From: Ignavibacterium sp037440165
Lineage (GTDB): Bacteria; Bacteroidota; Ignavibacteria; Ignavibacteriales; Ignavibacteriaceae
Reading direction: 5' to 3'
Length of the DNA stretch: 64,000 nucleotides
Assembly (NCBI RefSeq): GCF_037440165.1
Contig: NZ_JBBIUQ010000002.1
Coordinates: 1-64,000, forward strand
In this document: one piece after another, positions 35,322-44,094 of the stretch
Numbering within the stretch: position 1 is the first letter of the stretch
How the letters are laid out: each line of letters starts with the position of its first letter
The notes under the pieces: generated by a model
What the model saw: only the letters and a program-made list of their open reading frames with translations
What the model was told of the DNA's origin: nothing
The model's database searches: none
Made by a program: the position numbers and the translations under genes

Positions 35322-35927
35322 CTAACTTCCGTTTGAATCTTTAATATTATTTTTTAATTGATTTCTTATTTTACTGTATTCGGATAAGCAGGAATCATAA
35401 CCTCCGGTAATAAATGCTCTGATAATTCCGGAGGTAAATTCAAAAGTTTCTTTAAGTTTATTTAATTCTGTTTTATTAAAATCAGACAGCACATAATCGG
35501 CTAAGCTGCCTTTTTCAAATCCGCTTCCAATACCAATTCTTAACCGTGGAAACTCATTTGTATTCAGCAGATATATTATGGAAGCCAGACCGTTATGTCC
35601 CCCCTCACTTCCGGATTTTTTTAATCTGAAATCAAATTCATTCAGATTTATATCATCAACTACTATCAATAAATCATTAATCGAAATATTGTATTGATCA
35701 ATCAGATCTTTGACAGCAATGCCGGAATGATTCACATAAGTAGTTGGCTTAGCCAGCACAAAAGAATTTCCTTCAAATTCCCCTTCGGTGTAGTAATATT
35801 CATACTTCGAAGGAAAGAATTTTAGATGATGCTTTTCGGCAAAATGATCTAAAGCAAGAAAGCCCACATTGTGCCTGTTGAATTGATATTTCTTACCAGG
35901 ATTTCCAATTCCAACAACAGCACGCAC
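35322..35927 (-). CDS. pth: Peptidyl-tRNA hydrolase
   Basis: This 201-residue enzyme frees tRNA from peptidyl-tRNA that drops off ribosomes. It opens VVGIGNPGKKYQFNRHNVGF, with the catalytic histidine in the RHNVG loop. NHSG follows, DDINLNEF carries the catalytic aspartate, and GSEGGHNGLASI carries the substrate-binding residues. It lies six bases after the L25/Ctc gene, a common pairing. Confidence 0.95.
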   Translation of the reverse strand: MRAVVGIGNPGKKYQFNRHNVGFLALDHFAEKHHLKFFPSKYEYYYTEGEFEGNSFVLAKPTTYVNHSGIAVKDLIDQYNISINDLLIVVDDINLNEFDFRLKKSGSEGGHNGLASIIYLLNTNEFPRLRIGIGSGFEKGSLADYVLSDFNKTELNKLKETFEFTSGIIRAFITGGYDSCLSEYSKIRNQLKNNIKDSNGS

Positions 35928-35933
35928 AATAAA

Positions 35934-36575
35934 TTATTCTTCTTCCTCTTCTTTTGATTTACCTTTGCCAATAACTTCTGGTTCTGCAGGAGTTTCACCT
36001 TCGGCTGCTGGTAATTCTTCTTTCTCAACACGAGGATAAGTTACAGAAACGACTAAGGCATCAGCATTGGTAATAAATGAAATTCCGGGAACATTTAAAT
36101 CTGAAACATGGATTGAATCACCAATTTTCAGATTTGTAATTTCAACTTCTATATGTTCCGGAATATCTGTCGGTAAGCATTCTACTTCCAGCTTGTGGGC
36201 AAAATGCTGAACAACACCACCTTCTTTAACTCCAATTGCCGTTCCTTTGAGAAGCACTGGAACTTCAAATTGAATTTTCTCGCCAACCTGTAAACCAATA
36301 AGATCAAAGTGAACTATTCTATCCGTAACAGGATCGAACTGAATATCCTTTATCACACAATCATACTTTTCACCTTCATCTAAACTTAGTGAGATCCAGC
36401 TTGTCTTTGATGTAAATACCAAAGGTTTTATAGCCGATTCAGGGACTTCAATTGAAATTGGCTCGTGATGCTTTGAATAAAAAACACCGGGAACTTTTCC
36501 AGATTTTCTTAACTGGTTTAAAGCTGACTTAGTTGGTGTTTGTCTTTTCTTTGCTTCTAATGTTACTTTATCCAT
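35934..36575 (-). CDS. rplY: Ribosomal protein L25/general stress protein Ctc
   Basis: This 213-residue protein is the long (Ctc) form of L25, which binds 5S rRNA. The N-terminal L25 domain covers residues 1-90 and includes TKSALNQLRKSGKVPGVFYS. A C-terminal beta domain (about 95-185) has VPVLLKGTAIGVKEGGVVQH and ending PRVEKEELP. An acidic, low-complexity tail follows (KGKSKEEEEE). Start and stop lie between prs and pth, as in many bacteria. Confidence 0.94.
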   Translation of the reverse strand: MDKVTLEAKKRQTPTKSALNQLRKSGKVPGVFYSKHHEPISIEVPESAIKPLVFTSKTSWISLSLDEGEKYDCVIKDIQFDPVTDRIVHFDLIGLQVGEKIQFEVPVLLKGTAIGVKEGGVVQHFAHKLEVECLPTDIPEHIEVEITNLKIGDSIHVSDLNVPGISFITNADALVVSVTYPRVEKEELPAAEGETPAEPEVIGKGKSKEEEEE

Positions 36576-36593
36576 ATTTACTCCAGATTCTAA

Positions 36594-37541
36594 TTATCCT
36601 TTATCTATATTAAATAATGAACTTATTGATTCGTTATTATGGGTTCTGATTATCGCTTCAGCAAATAATCCTGCTGATGATACAACATTAATTTTATCAC
36701 AGCTGTTTGCATCAAGATTTATGCTATCTGTCACGAATAACTTTTCCAAAGATTTGCATTCTCTCAATCTTTCGAAAGCTTTACCCGAAAGTAACGGATG
36801 AGTAATTGCTCCGTATATTTTAACTGCACCTTTTTCTTTTAGTGCATTAACAGCACCGACAAATGTTCCTGCTGTATCAATTAAATCATCAACGATTAAA
36901 ATGTCTTTACCTTCAACTTCTCCAATTATGTTCATTATTTCAGCAAAATTTTGCTTTGGTCTTCTCTTATCAATTACAATCAAACCTGAGTTAAGCATTT
37001 TAGCATATGCACGTGCGATTTTAATTCCGCCAACATCAGGAGAAACAATTGAAAGATTATCAGACAATCCGCTCAAATGATTTAAGAACACAGATGAACC
37101 ATACAAATGGTCAAAAGGTATATCAAAAAAACCTTGTATCTGAGAAGCGTGCAAATCCATTGCAATAACACGATCAGCACCTGCTTTAGTTATAAGATTC
37201 GCCATTAGTTTTGCAGTAATTGCTACTCTCGGCTGATCTTTTCTATCCTGTCGCGAATAACCAAAATAAGGAATTACTGCGGTAACTCTTTTAGCCGATG
37301 CACGTCTGGCAGCATCGAGCATAATGAGTAATTCCATAATATTTTCAGCAGGAGGATTTGTGGATTGAATAATAAAAATATCTCTTCCACGGATATTCTC
37401 ACCATATTTTACCCAAATCTCTCCGTCACTGAATCTTTTTAATTCAATCTGTCCGAGCTTAATACCAATCTTATCTGCAATTTTTTTGGCTAAAGGAAGA
37501 TTAGAACTGCCCGAAAAAATCATAAATTCAGTTGAAATCAT
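36594..37541 (-). CDS. prs: Ribose-phosphate pyrophosphokinase
   Basis: This 315-residue enzyme makes PRPP from ribose 5-phosphate and ATP for nucleotide and amino-acid synthesis. It has the flexible loop with the YFGYSRQDRKD segment, the DLHASQIQGFFD region, and the PRPP loop DILIVDDLIDTAGT. I start at the ATG at 37541; an in-frame upstream start (37592) would lie before the promoter -10 element at 37577-37582. It is the first gene of the prs-rplY-pth-hppA run. Confidence 0.95.
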   Translation of the reverse strand: MISTEFMIFSGSSNLPLAKKIADKIGIKLGQIELKRFSDGEIWVKYGENIRGRDIFIIQSTNPPAENIMELLIMLDAARRASAKRVTAVIPYFGYSRQDRKDQPRVAITAKLMANLITKAGADRVIAMDLHASQIQGFFDIPFDHLYGSSVFLNHLSGLSDNLSIVSPDVGGIKIARAYAKMLNSGLIVIDKRRPKQNFAEIMNIIGEVEGKDILIVDDLIDTAGTFVGAVNALKEKGAVKIYGAITHPLLSGKAFERLRECKSLEKLFVTDSINLDANSCDKINVVSSAGLFAEAIIRTHNNESISSLFNIDKG

Positions 37542-37576
37542 AAAGTCTTTCTCAGCTTTTTTAAAAGCAGAGGCGA

Positions 37577-37605
37577 AATATAACCAAAGCACTCTGCTCT
37601 GTCAA
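37577..37605 (-). promoter_or_regulatory. Promoter of prs
   Basis: On the minus strand TTGACA (37605-37600) is followed by 17 bases and TATATT (37582-37577). This is a near-consensus housekeeping promoter and the best one I see in the window. Transcription would start near 37570, leaving a short leader. Confidence 0.75.
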
Positions 37606-37635
37606 TAAAATTTAACTATCGTTTGTTAATCGGTT

Positions 37636-38295
37636 TTAATCTTTCTTTTTCCTGAACAAGTAAAATATTACTACAAGCAATACTAAACCGGCTAAATAAT
37701 AGATCCAATTTGGAGTTTCTTTGAGTTTATATGGTTTGAATGTAACAGAAATTGTTTTCCCTCTGCCAATTTCACTAAGATTGTATTGCCAGGTTAATAT
37801 ATTTTTAGTCTGAGAGGTTGCATTATGCGTGATAATATCTCCACGAATTTCATAAACATACTTCACGAAAAATTTCGAACCATCGATGCCAAATCCGGTA
37901 GTAACTGGAGGGATAAACTGCGAAAAGATTTTCTGATTTGCAGCGCCATCCTTAAGCGAGAATTCTGATTGAGTAAATGCTTTTATTGTATTGAGTGAAT
38001 CAATGCTGCTAAATTCAATTTTAATAACTGAATGTATTGTTGAGTCCGTAGAATCAGTGTATGTGGAAATATCATTTATTTTAACGAAAGGAGAGCTGAA
38101 CTCATTGCGTATGGAGTCGGGAACAAAGATACCGAGGTTAAAGATTGATTTTGCAGCAGCTGAATCGGGAACATACATCCAATAATGAATTTCCATGTTA
38201 CCTGTTCCGTCAGGATAAATAAGAACCTTTTGTTCATAATTTAAACAGCCCTGAAAAGCAAAAATCATAATAATAAAAGCAATAATATTTCTCAT
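37636..38295 (-). CDS. Lipoprotein with C-terminal membrane helix, unknown function
   Basis: This 219-residue protein starts with a signal peptide ending in a lipobox-like FQGC (Cys17). The body is beta-rich; it opens YEQKVLIYPDGTGNMEIHYW. The C-terminus has one membrane helix (WIYYLAGLVLLVVIFYLF) and RKKKD. The body resembles the architecture of some Bacteroidota lipoproteins, but I do not recognise a family. Lipid at one end and a membrane helix at the other would anchor both ends. I start at 38295; an in-frame extension to 38445 would run through the divergent promoter region and into fmdB. Confidence 0.7.
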   Translation of the reverse strand: MRNIIAFIIMIFAFQGCLNYEQKVLIYPDGTGNMEIHYWMYVPDSAAAKSIFNLGIFVPDSIRNEFSSPFVKINDISTYTDSTDSTIHSVIKIEFSSIDSLNTIKAFTQSEFSLKDGAANQKIFSQFIPPVTTGFGIDGSKFFVKYVYEIRGDIITHNATSQTKNILTWQYNLSEIGRGKTISVTFKPYKLKETPNWIYYLAGLVLLVVIFYLFRKKKD

Positions 38296-38388
38296 CTGTG
38301 AAACCTGAATAATATTAACTGCATCAAAATTATAGAATTTTTTAATAATTCTGATTAAGTTTGCCCACAAAATTTTTAGGAGTAAGAT

Positions 38389-38649
38389 ATGCCAACGTAT
38401 GATTATAAATGCATTTCCTGCAATTATACTTTTGAATTCTTCCAATCGATGAAAGATGAACCACGAACAAGTTGTCCGAAATGCGGGGGTCAGTTGAAAA
38501 GACTAATAGGTCCCGGCGCTGGTCCGATTTTCAAAGGAAACGGATTTTATGAAACAGATTATAAGAATAGCAACTCGAATTCAAACTCAAAAAAATCTAA
38601 TAACAGCAGTACAAAAAATGAAAGCAGTGTAAAGGAAGCTGTTGCCTGA
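38389..38649 (+). CDS. FmdB-family zinc-ribbon protein
   Basis: This 86-residue protein has the FmdB regulatory-protein zinc ribbon: MPTYDYKCISC with C8 and C11, then SCPKCGG with C29 and C32. The GFYETDYK stretch is also typical. The tail is a serine/asparagine-rich, disordered run (NSNSNSNSKKSNNSS in part). A TAGGAG ribosome site precedes the ATG and a TAAGTTTG element (38356-38363) may be its promoter. The family is named from a regulator of formamidase genes; actual function here is unknown. Confidence 0.88.
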   Translation: MPTYDYKCISCNYTFEFFQSMKDEPRTSCPKCGGQLKRLIGPGAGPIFKGNGFYETDYKNSNSNSNSKKSNNSSTKNESSVKEAVA

Positions 38650-38677
38650 ATGAATTAATACTTAAATGATTTTTTTT

Positions 38678-38809
38678 GAGGCTGTCTCAAAAGCCTAATT
38701 TTGTCAACTTGAACTCGTTTCAGGTTCTATAATTAAATTAAAAACGAAACACCCGATTCCTAAATAATCCGTTAGCTAATGGACGGAATGACACTCTTGA
38801 GACAGCCTC
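38678..38809. mobile_element. MITE-like 132-base element with 13-base terminal inverted repeats
   Basis: The left end GAGGCTGTCTCAA (38678-38690) is exactly the reverse complement of the right end TTGAGACAGCCTC (38797-38809). Ends starting GGCTGTCTCAAAA resemble those of IS1182-type transposons, from memory. The interior has no ORF. Flanks are T-rich and give no clear duplication. It sits between the convergent fmdB and barrel-fusion genes and ends six bases from the latter's stop codon, so it may also work as a terminator for both. Confidence 0.65.
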
Positions 38810-38815
38810 TTTCTT

Positions 38816-41800
38816 TTAGTAATCTAATCCAATTGAAAAATAGAATTTTGGACCTGACCATTTTTCAACAAAATAAGCCCAGGCAACATCAAACTTAAGC
38901 AGGAATCCGAGAAAGTAAACACGCGAGCCAACTCCAGTTCCAATTAATAAATCTTTTGTTCTTGTTTGTCCGAACTGATTTTTATCAAACAATTGTAGTT
39001 GTTGATTTTCATTCCAGGCAGTTCCGATATCGAGAAATGCAGTCCCAAGTATGTTGGCAAAAAACAATGGTAATCCTCTCGGAATCAGATAACCGATTAA
39101 AGGATATCTAAACTCATAATTCATCAGAGCGTATTTGGTTCCAATTCTTTCCGAATAATCAAAACCACGCATTGGAAGTACAACAGTTAAGAATGCAAAA
39201 TCGGTTGTAGAGTTAATTGGAATTTCAGTAGTTGCAAAACTTCGGTTAATCCAGTTTTCAGTTCCACCAAGGAAAAATCTTTGAGCATTTGAACCAGAAG
39301 AATAACCAGCTGAAAATCTTATAGCAAAACTATAATCAGTAAAAAATCTAAAGTAAGTTCTGTAATCACCTGTTGCTGTCCAGAAACTTAATCTCTTATT
39401 TCCAATTCCGGGATTACCATAAGTGTCAAATCTGTATCTTGTTCCTTCAATCGGTGAAGTATAACCCCAAAGGACATTATCATGAACAAACGCTACCTGA
39501 GGAACAAGGAAACTTGCTTCTTCGAGAGGAACAGTGAAATCATCAAGATTCTCACTCCGAACATTCATATAACTTAAGCCGCCTTCAAATCTGTAAAAGC
39601 GGTTGAGAGGATAGTTAGCATTGATGGAAAGTTGAAAGTTTCTGAAACGATACAGATAGATATAATCCCCTCTGAGAATATTAACGAATCTCGCTGTATG
39701 AAATCCTTCAACGCCGTATTTGATTCTTCCACCAAGATAATAATAAGCTAATCCATAGTCACTGTTTTTTAAATCAATTTGCAATCCGGTTACACCAATC
39801 AGACGATGGTCACCGAGAACATCACTGAAAGAAAGAATTGTTGTTCCAATTAATCCATAAAAAGTGCTGTAACCTGCATTCGCATAAACTAAATCCGGAC
39901 TAAAAGTAACTTTATATTTTCTCATTCTGAAGTTGCCATCTTCATCAAGGTTATCCTGAGGTGTGAACAAGTTTGATATTTGTTTGACAGAATCCTGAGC
40001 TTGTGTAATTCCGAAAATATATTTTGAATAATCTTTCTCTGCTTTGCTTAATGTATCCTTTGGATCAACAACATTGCCTGTAAAAATTGTAATATTCTCT
40101 TCAGCATTCGCAGAAGTATCTTTAACTGCTTCATCAACAACGATAATTTGTCCGTCACCATTAAGTTCTTTTTTACGCAACTTCTCTATGAATAAAGTTG
40201 GCTTCAAAGGTTTTAAATCTGTTTTGGGTTCAAAAGGATTGTTCATTAAAAAAATGTTGAATACAGATTCATACAATGATGAGAATGCCATCTTTTTTGA
40301 ATCATAGGAAAGTGAAAGCTGATACAATCCAGTTAAGGAATTTGTAATTGGAGTTAAATCACTTTCTTCATCAGCAACTTTAATTGAGCTATTATCTTTT
40401 GCAAAATCAAAAGTGTAAATATTATTTATTCCGTTTATATCAGATATAAAAATAAGATTATTCCCATCAGCATTTATGTGGGGGAAAGTCTCATCGCTTT
40501 CAGGAAGATTTGTTATCCGTTCAATTTTTCTGTTGTCGAGTGAAATTTTGTATATGTCTTTTTGCTTATAATTGTTTTTGTAAATTGAAGCCCCATCGAA
40601 TATTAAATCAGTTTTCAAATAGTCGCCGCGATCTGATGAAAAGAAAATGGAATTATCATCATTTGACCAGGTTGGGTCATAATCACCAAATGAATCATTT
40701 GTAATGTTCGATAATGTTTGTGATTCCAAATCGAATATAAAGACATCAGATTGTTTTTTATCCTGACCAATGAAAGCAAATCGTGTTCCATCGTGTGACC
40801 ATGTTACGCTGTGAATTGCTTCAAGTTTTACAGGAATGGATTTTCTTTCTTCTGTATTCACATCGATAATGTAAATGTTATCATATCCATTACTCTTGGC
40901 GGAAAGCGCAATTTTATTTCCATCAGGCGACCAGGTTAGTCCGGGAGTTAAAATATTTAGTTCCTCAAAATCGGGTGTGCGGTTACCTTTAACAATTCGT
41001 TTAATAATCTTTCCATCAATAGCATCCATTATGAAAACATCGAAATAAAAATTTCTGTTTGAGATGAAGGCAATCTTGTCACCTTGGGGAGAAAGTGCGG
41101 GTGAAGTGTTGTAAAAACCATCATCATCTTTTGGATTGGTAAGTCGTTTTGCAAACTCTTCCGGGTCTTCTCTTAAAGCGATATCGGGCCAATAAGTTTT
41201 TTTAATTTCTTTTTTCCAGCGCTCACCAAGTTCTTTCAGGTCAATTCCTAATGTCTGTTTAATAGCTTCAGGAACACTTCCAACACCTTTAATCTTATTC
41301 ATCAGCTCGCCGATTTTCTGTTTTCCATATTTATTTGCGATATAATAGAATACAGATTGTCCTCCGCGATAAGCAAAATATCCGTCAAGGTTCATCATAT
41401 CAGGAAGATTTTCACTAATAGTTGCATCACGAAGAAACATATCGGTATCGACATCCCAGCCAAGGGCTTCATATTCTGCTAATCCTTCAGAAAACCACAG
41501 AGGAAACTGCAATGAAATATTACTTGAAATAATATTCTGAATTGAACCGCCATAATACATATCGTTCATTACAGCGTGAACTAATTCGTGATGAATCAGG
41601 TGTCTGAATTGTTTGTAAGATCCAGTGAATTGAATTACAACTCTGTTTTTGAAAAGTTCAGTGAAGCCCTGAATACCTTCACTAAGATAGGTATCTGTAA
41701 CATTTGTTTCCTGAAAATCATTCTGAGAGTTATAAACAATAATTGTAATTCTGTTATTGATTTTGTATTTGAGTGTATTCTGAATTGAACTTAAAGCGTC

Positions 41801-41983
41801 TTCGGCTGCCTGAGCAGTAAATTCAGTTAATGTTTCACCGCCTTCGTTGAAGTAAATATCAAAATGATCAGTTTGAATGTAGTACCAAACATAATCTTTA
41901 TACTGGACTTTATTCTTTCCAAACTGAGGATAAATGATCTGGAAAGGTAATAACAGCACAATGAATAATAATATCTTCTTCAT
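38816..41983 (-). CDS. Outer-membrane fusion: metallopeptidase domain, TolB-like propeller, Omp85-type barrel
   Basis: This 1055-residue protein has a signal peptide (1-19) and three parts. Residues 30-270 form a peptidase-MA-like gluzincin domain, with HHELVHAVMN (zinc histidines 132 and 136, glutamate 133) and WFSEGLAEYEAL holding the third ligand. Residues 290-600 form a TolB/WD-like propeller with repeated LSPQGDKIAFIS and WSPDGNKIALSA units. From about 680 to the end is a beta-barrel resembling the Omp85/BamA surface-antigen fold, with FFLGGTENWINRSF and a final aromatic strand ending IGLDY. The likely site is the outer membrane. Substrate is unknown. Confidence 0.82.
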   Translation of the reverse strand: MKKILLFIVLLLPFQIIYPQFGKNKVQYKDYVWYYIQTDHFDIYFNEGGETLTEFTAQAAEDALSSIQNTLKYKINNRITIIVYNSQNDFQETNVTDTYLSEGIQGFTELFKNRVVIQFTGSYKQFRHLIHHELVHAVMNDMYYGGSIQNIISSNISLQFPLWFSEGLAEYEALGWDVDTDMFLRDATISENLPDMMNLDGYFAYRGGQSVFYYIANKYGKQKIGELMNKIKGVGSVPEAIKQTLGIDLKELGERWKKEIKKTYWPDIALREDPEEFAKRLTNPKDDDGFYNTSPALSPQGDKIAFISNRNFYFDVFIMDAIDGKIIKRIVKGNRTPDFEELNILTPGLTWSPDGNKIALSAKSNGYDNIYIIDVNTEERKSIPVKLEAIHSVTWSHDGTRFAFIGQDKKQSDVFIFDLESQTLSNITNDSFGDYDPTWSNDDNSIFFSSDRGDYLKTDLIFDGASIYKNNYKQKDIYKISLDNRKIERITNLPESDETFPHINADGNNLIFISDINGINNIYTFDFAKDNSSIKVADEESDLTPITNSLTGLYQLSLSYDSKKMAFSSLYESVFNIFLMNNPFEPKTDLKPLKPTLFIEKLRKKELNGDGQIIVVDEAVKDTSANAEENITIFTGNVVDPKDTLSKAEKDYSKYIFGITQAQDSVKQISNLFTPQDNLDEDGNFRMRKYKVTFSPDLVYANAGYSTFYGLIGTTILSFSDVLGDHRLIGVTGLQIDLKNSDYGLAYYYLGGRIKYGVEGFHTARFVNILRGDYIYLYRFRNFQLSINANYPLNRFYRFEGGLSYMNVRSENLDDFTVPLEEASFLVPQVAFVHDNVLWGYTSPIEGTRYRFDTYGNPGIGNKRLSFWTATGDYRTYFRFFTDYSFAIRFSAGYSSGSNAQRFFLGGTENWINRSFATTEIPINSTTDFAFLTVVLPMRGFDYSERIGTKYALMNYEFRYPLIGYLIPRGLPLFFANILGTAFLDIGTAWNENQQLQLFDKNQFGQTRTKDLLIGTGVGSRVYFLGFLLKFDVAWAYFVEKWSGPKFYFSIGLDY

Positions 41984-41997
41984 AAACTTATTCCTTA

Positions 41998-44094
41998 TTA
42001 TTCAACAATGAGAAAGTCGAGTTCTAGTCTTTCTTCATTTACTCTTACAAGTTTAACACTAACTCTATCACCAAGTCTATACATTTTTTTGGTTCTCTTT
42101 CCTATGATAGCATATTTTTTTTCATCATAAATGTAGAAATCATCATCAAGATCACGAAGTCTGATCAAACCTTCTGCAAGTATGCCAGTTATTTTAACAA
42201 AAATTCCGAAATGAACAACTCCTGAAATTATTGCGTGGAATTCATCGCCCACACGATTTGACAACAATTCAACCTGCTTAAGTTTAACAGAATATCTCTC
42301 AGCTTCCATTGCGGTTCTTTCGCAGGCAGAAATATGCTCGCAAATTTCTTCAAGTTCCTCAAGTGTATAACCAGGCAGTTTAGGGTTTTCTATATACTTA
42401 AAAAGAAGCCTATGAACCATCAAATCACTGTATCTTCTTATAGGTGAAGTGAAGTGTGTATAATATTTAAATCCTAAGCCGTAGTGACCGATATTTCTTG
42501 TTGAATAAAATGCTTTTGCCATTGAGCGAATTGCAAGTTCGTTGATTAAAGATTCTTCTTCCTTTCCTTTTACCTGATCAAGCAATTTCTGAAACTCACT
42601 TGAGCTTTTGATTATATTCGGACTAACCTGATATCCAAGTGAATTAACAAATCTTACAAATTCAAAAATTTTTTCCTGATCGGGAAGATCGTGAATACGA
42701 AAAACAAATGGTTTTGCTTCTCCGCGCTTTGGTGAAGCAATATGCTGAGCAACAATTTTATTTGCTAGAAGCATAAACTCTTCAATCAGCATATTACTGT
42801 CTTTCATTGTTTTGATATATGCTTCTAAAGGTCTGCCTGATTCATCAAGTTTAAATTTCACTTCGAGAGTGTTAAAATCAAAACTTCCTTCTTTCATTCG
42901 TTTGCGGCGAAGCATTTTAGCTAGTTTATCCAATTGAAGAATATCATCAGCAAACTCACCCTCACCTGTTTCAATTATTTTCTGAACTTCATCGTAGTTA
43001 AATCTTCGTTTTGAATTTATTACAGTCTTTTTAATCTGATAATCAACAACTCTTCCTCTCGGAGTCATTTCAACTATCACCGAGTATGTCAATCGATCTT
43101 CATTCGGTACAAGTGAACAAATATTATTTGAGAGATTTTCCGGAAGCATCGGAATAACTCTTCCAACAAGATAGACGCTGTTTCCTCTTTGCTGAGCTTC
43201 TTGATCGAGATATGAGTCATAATCAACATAATGAGATACATCAGCGATGTGAATACCTATGATGAAATTTCCTTTTTCATTCTTCTCAATTGAAAGTGCA
43301 TCGTCAAAATCTTTAGCATCTTCAGGGTCAATGGTTAAAACATTTTTTTGTCTGAAATCTACTCTTCGTGTAAGTTCTAAGTCAGAAATCTCAAGTTTAA
43401 TTTTATCAGCTTCGCTTTCAACATTTGCCGGAAATTTATATCGAAGGCCAAACTCTTTAGCGATTGAAGTAACCTCCGTATCCAGTGAACCTGGCTTGCC
43501 AAGAACTTCAATAATTTCTCCAATTGGGTTTTGAGTTGGTGAATCCCAAACAAGATTACTTACGACTACTTTATTTCCGACTTTCGCTCCATTTAATTTG
43601 CCGGGTTCAACATAAATATCGCGATGGATTTGCTGCTCATCAGGCGCTATGTAATAAAGTGATTTTTCTTTTTTCAGAATACCGACATATTCTTTTCTCT
43701 TTCTTGAAATAATATTTAAAATTTGTCCTTCAAGATTTCTGCCTTTCTGTTTAGCAAATAACACAACTTCAACTTTATCTCCATCGAAAGCTGTTCCCAG
43801 ATTTCTTGCAGCAATAAAAATGTCGCTGAGTTTTTTATTGTCAGGTATTACAAATCCATAGCCGCCTTCAGTCAATTCAAGTGTTCCTGTACTTTTATTG
43901 GTGGAAGGCAATTGATTTAACTTAAATCTTTTGCCGGTTCTGGTAAGAAATTTTTCATCGTAAAGTTTATTCAATGCACTTTTTAATGCTTCATACTGAT
44001 GATCAGAATTTGCATTTAAGCGTCTGGCAATTTCTTTTGGTTTGTAAGATCTGCCGGGACTTTTCTTAAAGAAAGCTTTTAATTCTTTTTTCAT
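41998..44094 (-). CDS. rnr: Ribonuclease R
   Basis: This 698-residue 3'-5' exoribonuclease has an N-terminal winged-helix part, cold-shock domains, the RNB catalytic domain (VLTIDPEDAKDFDDALS with the metal aspartates, then GIHIADVSHYV) and an S1 domain at the C-terminus (HAIISGVVHFGIFVKI). The lysine-rich tail of E. coli RNase R is absent. It degrades structured RNA and helps in rRNA turnover. Its ATG shares a base with the tamB stop, so expression is coupled to tamB. Confidence 0.95.
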   Translation of the reverse strand: MKKELKAFFKKSPGRSYKPKEIARRLNANSDHQYEALKSALNKLYDEKFLTRTGKRFKLNQLPSTNKSTGTLELTEGGYGFVIPDNKKLSDIFIAARNLGTAFDGDKVEVVLFAKQKGRNLEGQILNIISRKRKEYVGILKKEKSLYYIAPDEQQIHRDIYVEPGKLNGAKVGNKVVVSNLVWDSPTQNPIGEIIEVLGKPGSLDTEVTSIAKEFGLRYKFPANVESEADKIKLEISDLELTRRVDFRQKNVLTIDPEDAKDFDDALSIEKNEKGNFIIGIHIADVSHYVDYDSYLDQEAQQRGNSVYLVGRVIPMLPENLSNNICSLVPNEDRLTYSVIVEMTPRGRVVDYQIKKTVINSKRRFNYDEVQKIIETGEGEFADDILQLDKLAKMLRRKRMKEGSFDFNTLEVKFKLDESGRPLEAYIKTMKDSNMLIEEFMLLANKIVAQHIASPKRGEAKPFVFRIHDLPDQEKIFEFVRFVNSLGYQVSPNIIKSSSEFQKLLDQVKGKEEESLINELAIRSMAKAFYSTRNIGHYGLGFKYYTHFTSPIRRYSDLMVHRLLFKYIENPKLPGYTLEELEEICEHISACERTAMEAERYSVKLKQVELLSNRVGDEFHAIISGVVHFGIFVKITGILAEGLIRLRDLDDDFYIYDEKKYAIIGKRTKKMYRLGDRVSVKLVRVNEERLELDFLIVE

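Noticed and set aside
37542..37592. An upstream in-frame start for prs
   Set aside because: It would lie before the -10 element of the promoter, so it could not be in the transcript.
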